Assembly (NCBI GenBank): GCA_963827935.1
Contig: CAWHCN010000008.1
Coordinates: 124,001-188,000, forward strand
Direction: 5' to 3'
Length of the DNA stretch: 64,000 bases
Source of the DNA: DATFNV01 sp963827935
Lineage (GTDB): Bacteria > Planctomycetota > Planctomycetia > Gemmatales > Gemmataceae
Part shown: positions 55,287-63,819 of the stretch, one piece after another
Layout of the letters: the number at the start of each line of letters is the position of its first letter
Position numbering within the stretch: the stretch's first letter is position 1
The notes under the pieces: generated by a model
Databases searched by the model: none
The model's input: the letters and a program-made list of their open reading frames with translations, nothing else
Told to the model about the DNA's origin: nothing
Program-made: the position numbers and the translations under genes

Positions 55287-56939
55287 TCATTGTATGGCCG
55301 ATAGGTCGATGGCCTCCAAGTCCGCGGCCAGTTCCGCGGCGTCTTTCGGCCGGCGTAGGTCGAGATCGTCGAAGGCGATGGCTTCGGGCATTGCCTTCGC
55401 GTCCCATCCTCCCGCGCGGCCGTTGCCGGCTCCCTGGTAGTGAATCAGGAAGTTTCGGCGGCCGTCACCAGTGAAGTAGAGTTGCACCACGGCGAACCGA
55501 TGGGACCGCCGGGGCACGATGAGTACCCATATCTCATCTACGATTTGCCGGAGCAAGTCGCGCAGGCGCAGGCGGTTGGCCTCGTCGGTGGCCACGTCCA
55601 GAAGGGTTTTCGCTTCGAGCCAGGCTCCGCTGCGGGGGTTGGATTCCCTCTGCTGTGCGGCCGCCCGGCGGCTTTGCAGGTCCTGTAGCTTTGTGTCCAG
55701 GTTCTTGAGGACGCGGGCTAGGGCGGGCACGTCACCTGCGTCGCCGGTCAGCTCCTCTTCGATCTGGCGCATCCGCTGTTGCAAAACGGCGATTTCCCCC
55801 ATCAGGTCCGCCGACTCGCTTGCCGGTTCCTTGCCCAGCACGTCGGCGGGGTTCACTTCCTTGAGTAGCGACAGGATGGCGGCCTCGAAAACTTCGTTGG
55901 GGAAGCTGACGGACCGGGAGGCGCCTTCCATGCTGGCGGCGGGCACCAGCACGCGGCGCCTGCACCTGGTCTTGCCTTTGACTCCCCTGGTCTGCCATGC
56001 AACGAACATTCGGTCTTGAGTCCGGGCGTCGCGGATCAGGCCAGAGAATAGGGCGGCTACCTGCTTGCCGACGGGGCCGGGCTTGTTCTTGCGCCGGGCC
56101 AGTGCTGCCTGGGCCTGGAGCCAGGTGTCCTCATCGACAACGGCGGGGTAGTAGTCCGCGACCGGGTCGCCGTCCGGCTTGCCGTCCTTGATCGGCTGGT
56201 ACTCCCCCAGCACCACGCGGCCGGCCATGATCTTGTGGATGTAGGTTTTGCTCCATGATCCACCCCGTCCCCAGCACGCTACGCCGGCGGTTGTCAGTTC
56301 GCGGACGATCAGGGACAGGCCATAGCCCCGGATGGCCAGCTCGAACATGCGGCGGACAAGGCGGGCGCGCTCGGGCACCAGCATTAGCTTGCCGTCGTGC
56401 TCCTCGATCCATGCCACGGTGCGGCGCGTCATCAGGGCTCCCTCTTCCCGGACGGCCCGGCGCTTCTCCGCCCATACCTCGCTCATGCGCTGTGCCTTCG
56501 ACTCGCTCTCGGAATGACTCCGCCCGAATTCGACCACGGCCAGCACAAGGGCGGTCAGGTCGCGGCCGCGTTCATAGATCATCTCGGACGGGGACAAGGT
56601 GGCAACGGACACCCCGGCATTGACTAGACTGCACAAGAGGGGCACGGCGTCCCACGGGTTTTCACGGGACAAGCGGTCGAGGTTTTCGATGATGAGGCAT
56701 GAGCCGCGGGGGATTTGCCCGCTTTCGACTTCGGCGAGAAATGCGGCCAGTGCGCCGCCCTTTGCCCGATGCCGCCCGTGGTAGGCGCTTTTGCCCCGGT
56801 CGAGGTAGGTGCGGCTGGTGTCAAGCTGCACGTCATGCCGCTTGCACCAGTCGGCGGTGCCCTTGGTCTGGCGGCGGATGCTGTCGCCGTCGCCTTGCTG
56901 GGCAGAAGAGTAGCGAAGGTAGGAGTAACCGATTCGCAT
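55287..56939 (-). CDS. Large serine recombinase (integrase)
   Basis: 550 residues from ATG 56939. Catalytic Ser11 in GYSYLRYSSAQQGDGDSIRR; LIIENLDRLSRENPWDAVPL is the family active-site block. A Recombinase domain (150-300) has RTVAWIEEHDGKLMLVPERA and WSKTYIHKIMAGRVVLGEYQ. The zinc-ribbon region lacks the usual CxxC pairs, and a coiled coil at 380-440 (LMGEIAVLQQRMRQIEEELT) follows. At the right end of the element, 66 bases from the attachment core, as expected for the integrase. Confidence 0.92.
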   Translation of the reverse strand: MRIGYSYLRYSSAQQGDGDSIRRQTKGTADWCKRHDVQLDTSRTYLDRGKSAYHGRHRAKGGALAAFLAEVESGQIPRGSCLIIENLDRLSRENPWDAVPLLCSLVNAGVSVATLSPSEMIYERGRDLTALVLAVVEFGRSHSESESKAQRMSEVWAEKRRAVREEGALMTRRTVAWIEEHDGKLMLVPERARLVRRMFELAIRGYGLSLIVRELTTAGVACWGRGGSWSKTYIHKIMAGRVVLGEYQPIKDGKPDGDPVADYYPAVVDEDTWLQAQAALARRKNKPGPVGKQVAALFSGLIRDARTQDRMFVAWQTRGVKGKTRCRRRVLVPAASMEGASRSVSFPNEVFEAAILSLLKEVNPADVLGKEPASESADLMGEIAVLQQRMRQIEEELTGDAGDVPALARVLKNLDTKLQDLQSRRAAAQQRESNPRSGAWLEAKTLLDVATDEANRLRLRDLLRQIVDEIWVLIVPRRSHRFAVVQLYFTGDGRRNFLIHYQGAGNGRAGGWDAKAMPEAIAFDDLDLRRPKDAAELAADLEAIDLSAIQ

Positions 56940-57004
56940 TTGCAGTACCTCCGTGAAGCGACGGAGGCACTCTAAACAATGCGTGCAGATTAGTCAACGT
57001 TAAT

Positions 57005-57012
57005 TCCATGAT
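57005..57012. other. Right attachment site core (TCCATGAT)
   Basis: Identical to 43310-43317. The flanking host sequence (ATATTCCCCGTGTCGAAG) continues the isomerase gene. Confidence 0.75.
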
Positions 57013-57723
57013 ATTCCCCGTGTCGAAGTGGACGCGGACGTGCTTGCTCTTGAAGCTGTCCACGAAGGCGTTCATCTCGGCCGGCGTCATCAGGTAGCCG
57101 TTGAAGAAGATGTTCTCGATGTTGAGCGAGACGCCAAGCTTCTCCGCCAGGGGCAGCAGCCGGGCCACGCCCTCCCGCGCCCGGGAATCGCAGACATCGT
57201 TGGGAACCGGGTCGTAGTCGGTCCGCCAGGGGATGTGGACGGCGCCGGGGACGACGAGCAGGTTTTCGGTGCCCAGGTCGTGGGCGGCCTGGATCATCTG
57301 GGCCGCCAGTTCCAGGCCGCGCTTGCGGATGGCCGGGTCGTTGTTGGCAAACGAGTAGGGCCAGAACAGGAAGGAGCACACGCCGCTGATCGCAATGCCG
57401 ATCTCCTCCGCGTTCTTGCGGATGGCGGCGTATTCACGCGGGCCGGATTTCGGCGACAGGTCGTTGTCGAGATCGTAATTCAGTTCGATGCCGTCGAAGC
57501 CGGCGTCCTTCGAGAGCTGAAGACATTCCTTGAGGTTCATCCGCTGGGGGTACGGAAAGGCCCAGAGGTTGATCGACTTCTTCATGTCGTAGCGTTTCGG
57601 CGAGGCGCGGCGGTCATCGGCCTTACCAGCCCCGAGCGTAAGCTCGGGGACAAGCGCAGGGAGGCCGCCGACGAGAGCGGCTTGCAGGGCACCGCGACGG
57701 CTGATCGGCAAGTCGGTCGGCAT
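57005..57723 (-). pseudogene. Sugar phosphate isomerase/epimerase, N-terminal part with Tat signal
   Basis: ATG 57723 follows GGAGGAAC. Twin-arginine signal LPISRRGALQAALVGGLPAL, so the enzyme was exported folded. TIM-barrel blocks: SINLWAFPYPQRMNLKECLQ, AGFDGIELNYDLDNDLSPKS, LLVVPGAVHIPWRTDYDPVP, KLGVSLNIENIFFNGYLMTP (metal Glu), KHVRVHFDTGNIME. Interrupted by the 13.7-kb element; the remainder is at 43020-43317. Confidence 0.88.
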
Positions 57724-58032
57724 GGGATGTTCCTCCGGTGGTTGTGTCGCTATCACTTTGCCTGCCGCGAGGGGTCCCGTCAACTCAAAAGGCAGCTAAA
57801 GCGAGAAGGGAGACGATATCGCCTCGCTTGAAGCGCCGCACTGCCCCAAGCCCGCACACCCCTTGCCGCAAGGCCGCACACCGCCCGGGCTTCGCGAGAC
57901 GGCGTGTTGCCCGAAGCCATCTGGAAGTGCCGCGTTCCGCCGCAGGTCGATCGAAAAAAGCCGCAGCGTTCCTTCCGGTACGCCGGTTGCAACCGGGCGA
58001 GCAGGCGGTTACCCCGTCGTGAGGAGAGCACC

Positions 58033-59325
58033 ATGGCCTGGCTTCGTCGTTTCGCCGTCGGTTTCGCAGCCGTCTGCCTGGCCACGGTCCTGCGCGCCGA
58101 GGACCTGGAGCGGCCGCCCATCCAGTACACCACGGCGCCGACGCACAACCCAGTCTCACGCCTACAGGAGCGCATCGACGCCGGCCACGCGAAGTTGGTG
58201 CACGAGGACCGGCTCGGCTATCTCCGCTCCCTCCTCCGCGAACTCAACGTCCCCATCTCCTCGCAAACCTTGGTCTTCTCCAAGACCAGTCTCCAGCGCG
58301 AACGGATCAAACCCTCGACACCGCGGGCCCTCTACTTCAATGACGATGTTAGCATCGGCTGCTGCCAGAACGGCGTCGTTCTGGAGATCGCGGCCATCGA
58401 TCCCCAGCTTGGACCCGTCTTCTACTCGCTCGACCAGGAGCGGACGGACCGGCCGGTGTTCACGCGCCAGGGCGACACCTGCTTGATCTGCCATGCCAGC
58501 TCGATGAACCAGGGCTTCCCGGGTCTGCTGGCGCGCTCGGTGTTTGCGGATGCCGACGGCCTTCCCCTGCTGGCGTCGGGCTCCTATCGCATCGACCACA
58601 CGAGCCCCATGGAAAATCGCTGGGGCGGCTGGTACGTGACCGGCACCAGCGGCAAGCAGAAGCACCTGGGCAACCTGATCGTCCGCGGCCGGCGGCGGCC
58701 CGAGGACATGGACACTTCGCCCAACCGGAACCTGACCGATCTGGGCAAGTTCTTCCAACTGGATCGTTACCCGTCGCCGCACAGCGATATCGTGGCCCTT
58801 TTGGTGCTGGAACACTAGGCCGAGATGCACAACCTGCTGGGCCGGGCCAATTTGCAGACACGCTTGGCCCTGTACGACGAGACCGGGCTGAACCGGGCGC
58901 TGGGCCGGCCCGCGAACTACCGCTCCGAAAGCACCACCAGCCGCATCAAGAGCGCCGGCGACCCGCTCGTCAAATATCTGCTCTTCAGCGTTGAACCGAA
59001 ACTGACGGACACGGTGAAAGGCACCTCGGGGTTCACCGAGGAGTTCGCAAAGCGCGGCCCCCGCACGCGGGATGGCCGGTCGTTGCGGGATTTCGACCTG
59101 CACAAGCGCCTGTTCAAGTACCCGTGCAGCTATCTCATCTATTCGCCGTCGTTCGACGCGCTGCCGGAGGCCGTCAAGGATTATGTCCTGTGGCGGACCT
59201 ACGACGTGCTGACCGGCAAGGACACGAGCGACGCCTTTGCCCATCTCTCCGCGGCGGACCGCAAGGCGATCCTGGAGATTCTGCGCGAGACGAAGCCGAA
59301 CCTGCCCTCCTATTGGCGGGGGTGA
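58033..59325 (+). CDS. Exported CxxCH (cytochrome c-type) protein with in-frame TAG
   Basis: ATG 58033 after GAGGAGAGC. Signal peptide RRFAVGFAAVCLATVLRA. A haem-type motif CLICHASSMNQGFPG and flanks FYSLDQERTDRPVFTRQGDT. TAG at 58816-58818 interrupts ALLVLEH-stop-AEMHNLLGRANLQ; the same frame continues normally to 59325 (FDLHKRLFKYPCSYLIYSPS, YDVLTGKDTSDAFAHLSAAD). A CAG to TAG change explains it. About 430 residues if read through. Family is planctomycete-typical; role unknown, probably periplasmic. Confidence 0.7.
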
Positions 59326-59628
59326 GCCGTGAAGCACTCATCGAACGGCTTGGAACGGTGAAGGGTTGGCACGCCCTGTTGGCGCAGGCGACGGGCGGGC
59401 GGTAGGGCGAAGGCAGACGAGGGGAGAGCGGGATTTGCCGGAAAAACACGCTGTGCCCTTATCCGCCCCCGGACACTATTGCTCCCGCCCCCTTTTTCTT
59501 TCCGGAGAATGGCCAGGTAGTCGAACATACGCCGTCGCCGGGCGCGGCGCTGACTTCCCTTAGGCGCGGAGCGATCGCTATAATCACTAACACGGTGCAT
59601 CGACGGCGCAGAAGCCGGGGTCGAGAAC

Positions 59629-60151
59629 ATGACGGGCCCTCCATCACCGGCGCCTCTCGACATCGACCAGGCCACAGCCATTTTCCAGGGGTTCGCCGGG
59701 GACGAAGAGCTGGCACTGGGATATCCCGCGGACGGCTGTTACGCCCGCACTCATCTGATGGTCGAGCACCTGCTCGGTTTGGGTTTGGCCCCGTGCAAGG
59801 TGTGGGCGTTCGCCGCTGGCATCGCCGATCTCCTTTGGATTGACTCGCCCAGCCACCCAGAAGGGCGGGTTCACTTGGCGTACCATGTGGCGCCCTTCCT
59901 ACTCGTTCAGGCACCTGACGGAGGGCCGCAGGAGAATGGTCTTCGACCCGCTGCTGTTCGACCGGCCCGTTCTGGTCGCGGAGTGGTGGGACGCACTGCA
60001 CGACACCCCCACGCTCGTCCTGGCAGCACCCGGAGAACCACCGCTGCCCGCACGCGGCGGCTCCGGCTACTGGCCTGGCCCGGACCCACCCGAAGGCCCC
60101 GACGTGCATGCACGCGATACCCTCGAAGATTACCGGGACTTGAGCCATTGA
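59629..60151 (+). CDS. Protein-glutaminase-like (protein-glutamine deamidase) domain protein, frameshifted
   Basis: ATG 59629. LALGYPADGCYARTHLMVEH carries the catalytic Cys, PEGRVHLAYHVAPFLLVQA the His, and, after an indel near 59936, RRMVFDPLLFDRPVLVAEWW the Asp: a Cys-His-Asp triad like the PF18626-type glutaminase fold. No signal peptide seen. The end is PDPPEGPDVHARDTLEDYRD. Substrate unknown. 29 bases upstream of the next gene. Confidence 0.65.
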
Positions 60152-60180
60152 GGGATGCAGACCTATTAAGGAGCGACGCC

Positions 60181-60630
60181 ATGGCGGAGGCCTTGACCAG
60201 TCTCGTCACGCTGCTGGTTATTCGGGACATCGAGGAAGACGCCACGGGCGCCGCGCTGCGCTTCGAGGGGGGAACCGAGGGGCGCCTGGTCGTCCAGGAC
60301 CCCGGCTACGCAAGAAGCCTGAAGCTGGCACGTCGCAGTCGGGAGCGCAGCCAGCCGGTCGGCGGGAACTTCGGCGAGCGACACGCCATCACGGAGGTGC
60401 TCCGCGCCGACAACGGCGTGCCACTACAGGTCTCGGACCTCGGATCGGAAGCAAGACTGGTCCTCTTTCAGGGCCAAGATGGCGTTTTCCGCCTCCGGCC
60501 GGATCACCCCCAGGCTGAACGCCTTCGCGGGGTGCTCGAGGAGGCGATTCGGGGACGCAAGCCGGTGTGGTTTGTGGCCCACAGGCCGGATCTGGTGCTT
60601 CTGGATACCATGCCGGCCGGGGGGCAGTAA
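60181..60630 (+). CDS. Hypothetical protein paired with the glutaminase-like gene
   Basis: 149 residues from ATG 60181 after AAGGAGCGACGCC. MAEALTSLVTLLVIRDIEED, GRLVVQDPGYARSLKLARRS, HAITEVLRADNGVPLQVSDL, DLVLLDTMPAGGQ. Beta-rich. Same strand and close spacing suggest an operon, perhaps an inhibitor or partner of the deamidase, but this is inference only. Confidence 0.6.
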   Translation: MAEALTSLVTLLVIRDIEEDATGAALRFEGGTEGRLVVQDPGYARSLKLARRSRERSQPVGGNFGERHAITEVLRADNGVPLQVSDLGSEARLVLFQGQDGVFRLRPDHPQAERLRGVLEEAIRGRKPVWFVAHRPDLVLLDTMPAGGQ

Positions 60631-60863
60631 TCGCCTCGCCATTGCGCGGCGAAGTGGATGGGATTGTGATCCTGTTGGCCGAATGCGACCAGGCGGGTTC
60701 GGGGTCTTCGCCGCTGGAAGGAGGGACGCCGCGTGACTCGGAGAGCGTAATTGAGGATGTCCCCCTTTTTGGTCCGGAGCCAGAGGCGGGCGACGCGGGT
60801 CTGCGGTTGTTCGGGGGCGGTGGGGGTGGACGGCGCGGGGACAGGGGGAGTACAGTGAGTCAT
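60504..60863 (-). CDS. Possible small proline/arginine-rich protein
   Basis: ATG 60863 is preceded by GAGGAGGGTCAGC, a good ribosome site. MTHCTPPVPAPSTPTAPEQP then QTRVARLWLRTKKGDILNYA, RVTRRPSFQ. The first 60 residues look real; the last part is antisense to the gene ending at 60630, so the true stop may be elsewhere. Confidence 0.35.
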   Translation of the reverse strand: MTHCTPPVPAPSTPTAPEQPQTRVARLWLRTKKGDILNYALRVTRRPSFQRRRPRTRLVAFGQQDHNPIHFAAQWRGDYCPPAGMVSRSTRSGLWATNHTGLRPRIASSSTPRRRSAWG

Positions 60864-61070
60864 TGCTGACCCTCCTCAATAGGGTTGGTCACGGGCCGGG
60901 CTGTTTGCAGCAGCGCCGGCCCATTTCATTTAACTGAACCCTGGTATACCACAAAACCCGGGTGGCTTGTCAAGCGGAAAACGCAGAAAAAGCCTGAAAA
61001 ACAGCGGAAAAACGATTTACAGACAAAGAGGAGCTGTGTTATGATGTATGCCACTTGAGGGCTGGCGAGC

Positions 61071-61259
61071 ATGTGCAAGAGCGACCGAGAGCTGCGGGCG
61101 GAGCTGCTGGAAGTGGAGTACCGGCTGGCGAAGGACGCGGGGGCGGGGCCGGCGGCGTTGCGGGTGAGCGAGCAGCTGGCGAGCGAAGCCCGACGGGCGG
61201 CCGAGGCGGAGAGGAGCGGGGAGCGGGACGGCGAACGGCAGGGGGTGCTGTGGAACTGA
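61071..61259 (+). CDS. Small charged helical protein
   Basis: 62 residues from ATG 61071. MCKSDRELRAELLEVEYRLA, LRVSEQLASEARRAAEAERS: a heptad-like pattern. Downstream of an AT-rich leader (60940-61060) that could hold its promoter (TTGTCAAGCGG... TTATGATG). Unknown function. Confidence 0.45.
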   Translation: MCKSDRELRAELLEVEYRLAKDAGAGPAALRVSEQLASEARRAAEAERSGERDGERQGVLWN

Positions 61260-61652
61260 CGGCCAGGGGTGGGGGCCAGCGCGAGAGGCGGAACAACCCG
61301 GGGGCCCGCAGGGATGCCGGCCAGCACCGCGGCGGAGCCGCACCCTAAGCCGCCGCCGCCGGCCATCGCCCCGAGCGGAGGCCGGCTCGGGACCCCAAGT
61401 GCGGCGTACTCGCCGCATTTGGGGGGCGGCCGGAGCGAGACGGCGGCACCGAATGTGGTGATTTAGACTAGGAAGGGGTGGATGGTAGGTAGGTGGGTGG
61501 TGTTGGTGCCGACAGGACCGCCATCTGGGCGGTACTCCGCCGCCGTTGGAGGCATGGATGCCGGAACGCGGCCGCCTGCATGGATGTGGCGGCGCGCTTG
61601 GCGGGTCGCGTAGGAGCGGAGCGGAGGCGTACTCGCCGTAGCGGAGCGACTA
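61260..61652. other. GC-rich gene-poor region with a hairpin
   Basis: A hairpin at 61393-61424 (CCCCAAGTGCGG / CCGCATTTGGGG, one mismatch). Otherwise no recognisable gene up to the IS630 element. Confidence 0.5.
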
Positions 61653-63082
61653 GTGCCGCACCGCAGAACCCGCGTAGCACGAAAACTGGACATGGCGTAT
61701 CTTGCCTGGTCCCTCGATTGTGAGGCGGGAGATCGACCTATGCCAGGGAAGGCCGCGAAGATCATCGTCAGCGAAAGGCAGCAGGTTCTGCTGCAGGAAT
61801 TCAGCAAGTCGCGTACGGTCGCCAAGTGCGTGGTGCAGCGGGCGACGATCATTTTGCTGGGATTCGCCGGCCTGCTGAACGAGGAGATCGCCTCGCGGGT
61901 CGGCCTCAACCGACTGCAGGTGGGCCTCTGGCGGCAGCGCTGGCGGGACGCGTGGGATTCGCTGTGCGTGTGGGAATGTACCGAACCGCACCGTCTGCGT
62001 GAGGCGATCGTCGACATCCTCTCCGACGCCCCGCGACCGGGTGCCCCGGCGACGTTCACCGCCTTTCAGGTGTCCCAGATCGTGGCGTTAGCGTGCGAGC
62101 CGCCGAAGTTGTCGGGCCGGCCGATCGACCACTGGACGCTCCGGGAACTGCGCGACGAGGCGATCGCGCGGCAGATCGTGGAGGCTATTTCCGTGTCTCA
62201 GGTTGGCCGCTTCCTGCAGCAGGCCGCCGTGCAGCCGCACCGCAAGAAAATGTGGCTGAACACCACGGAGAAGGACCCCCAGAAGTTCCTGGCCGAGGTC
62301 GAAAACGTTTGCCGAACCTACCTCGAGGCGCCGATGAAAGCGGCGGACGGCACGCACACGGTGAGCGTGGACGAGGCGACCTCGCTGCAGGCCATCGAGC
62401 GGAACGCCCCCGACAAGCCGGCCCAACCCAACAGCGTGCCGAAGCAGGAATTCGAATACACCCGGCACGGGACGACGACGCTGACCGCCGGTCTGGACGT
62501 GGTGACGGGGATGATCGTCTGCCCAACGCTGGAGGCGACCCGTACCGAAGCGGAGTTCGTCGCGCACATCACCCGGACCGTGGACACCGACCCCACCGCC
62601 GAATGGCTCTTCGTGGTCGACTGCCTCAACACGCACATGTCGGAAAGCCTGGTGAAGTTCGTCGCCCAACGCTGCGGCGTGCCCGATGAACTGGGGAAAA
62701 AAACGACAGCGGCATCCTCGAATCGATGGCCACGCGGAAGGAGTTCCTGTCGGACGCTGCCCACCGGATCCGCTTCGTCTACCTCCCGAAGCACAGTTCG
62801 TGGCTTAACCAGATCGAGATCGTGTTCGGGATCATCCACCGGAAGCTGCTGCGGTGCGGAAACTTCACGTCGGTGACGGACCTGGAAGCGCAGTTGCGGG
62901 AATTCATGGACTACTACAACGCTACGATGGCCCACCCCTTCGCCTGGACTTACACCGGCAAGCCGGTGCAGAAGCAACGCCGCGCGAGCTTCGTCGCACC
63001 GCACCGCCGCCTCAAACTGGGGAAAATCCAGCGACTGGCGGAAGCCGCTGCCTTATGCAATGATGCTTGAGAGATGCGGCAC
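61653..63082 (+). mobile_element. IS630-family element
   Basis: Ends GTGCCGCA (61653 on) and TGCGGCAC (to 63082), flanked by TA on each side (61651-61652 and 63083-63084), as expected for the TA target duplication of IS630/Tc1 elements. Contains one transposase gene. Confidence 0.85.
61740..63070 (+). CDS. IS630-family transposase needing a -1 shift at an A7 run
   Basis: ATG 61740. Helix-turn-helix part RATIILLGFAGLLNEEIASR and GLNRLQVGLWRQRWRDAW, then THTVSVDEATSLQAIERNAP (first Asp), TAEWLFVVDCLNTHMSESLV (second Asp). At GGGAAAAAAACG (A7 at 62697-62703) a -1 shift joins the second part, VYLPKHSSWLNQIEIVFGII (Glu), MDYYNATMAHPFAWTYTGKP. With one -1 shift the total is 444 codons. Could be programmed slippage or a homopolymer error. 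Confidence 0.88.
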
Positions 63083-63142
63083 TAGGCTAGCAGCTGGCAT
63101 CGCCGTCAGCTGCGCCGGTTTTCAGGAAAAACGGTGAACGGT

Positions 63143-63199
63143 TACGCCGCGAGCTTCTGCGAGCGCTTTTGTTAGAGCGCTCGCAGATGCACGCGGCTA
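63143..63199. terminator. Palindrome with AGCCGCG-type ends
   Basis: Left arm TACGCCGCGAGCTTCTGCGA... (63143-63169) pairs with the right arm ending CAGATGCACGCGGCTA (63174-63199) with a few mismatches. Related to 23271-23352. Precedes the stop of a convergent gene. Confidence 0.6.
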
Positions 63200-63205
63200 A
63201 ACAAC

Positions 63206-63655
63206 TCAGGCTTCTTTCCTCTCCTCAATCGGTTCCTTGACCGGCTGGACGAAGTGGGTGGACTTCTTGTCGGTGGTCAGCCGGGCGGCATGCTCTTCCG
63301 CTTCGTTCCTCTGCCGGAATTCGTAAGCGGCGACGCGGACGTTGGAGTTGTTGAACACTCCCCACACCATCTTCATGCGCGAAACCTTGGCGGCGCGAGA
63401 GCGTGACTTCGGTTTCTTCGGCTCCTTGGCCGGCTTGGCCGCCTTCTTCTTTTTGGGTGGCGGTGGCGCCTCCTCGTCATCGCCGGCTTCCTCGTCGCCA
63501 GCTTCGTCGTCGCCGGCGGCCTCCTCCTCATCGCCTTCGTCGTCGGCTTCTTCCTCGTCGTCGTCTTGTTCCTCTTCGTCCTCTCCCTGACGGCGCTCGT
63601 AGGCTTCGTGCTCCGCGCGTTTTTCCATGCGGTTCTGAATGCGTCCCCGTGCCAT
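63206..63655 (-). CDS. Acidic-repeat hypothetical protein
   Basis: 149 residues from ATG 63655. MARGRIQNRMEKRAEHEAYE, a 45-residue Asp/Glu/Ala tract (DDDEEEADDEGDEEEAAGDD), a Lys/Pro tract (PPPPKKKKAAKPAKEPKKPK) and a compact C-terminal segment MVWGVFNNSNVRVAAYEFRQ then RNEAEEHAARLTTDKKSTHF that looks like a small folded domain. Adjacent acidic and basic tracts recall chromatin-like or RNA-binding tails. Function unknown. Confidence 0.65.
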   Translation of the reverse strand: MARGRIQNRMEKRAEHEAYERRQGEDEEEQDDDEEEADDEGDEEEAAGDDEAGDEEAGDDEEAPPPPKKKKAAKPAKEPKKPKSRSRAAKVSRMKMVWGVFNNSNVRVAAYEFRQRNEAEEHAARLTTDKKSTHFVQPVKEPIEERKEA

Positions 63656-63819
63656 AGGCGTGATCTCCTATGCCAATCACTTGCTACCCGCGACGCAGCA
63701 TCCAGGCGCTGAAAGTACTTCGCATTCGTCCGATGGGCAAGCCCGACCTGGTGGCAACGGCCCACGCAGCGAGCTATGATGCAATAGCCATTCGCCGAGG
63801 CGTCACCCGAGTCGGCTCC

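Larger units (their letters stand above)
43318..57004. mobile_element. 13.7-kb integrated phage-like element (possible satellite)
   Basis: Bounded by the two halves of a sugar isomerase gene and the TCCATGAT core. All clearly coding genes lie on the minus strand. Order from the right end: large serine integrase, hypothetical, excisionase-like, DnaB-like helicase, repeat array, serine resolvase, several unknowns, tape-measure-like, PLD-like, terminase small and large subunits, truncated adenine methyltransferase, ParB-like. No portal, capsid, protease, connector or lysis gene was recognised. Either a decayed prophage or a satellite that uses another phage's particles. Confidence 0.85.

Noticed and set aside
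55287..56939. Transposon-type (TnpX-like) recombinase defining a conjugative element
   Set aside because: No relaxase or type IV secretion gene was found in the element; terminase genes argue for a phage origin.
58162..59337. 391-codon minus-strand open frame
   Set aside because: Antisense to the CxxCH protein; its openness mirrors third-position GC of the real gene, although the plus strand has a TAG.
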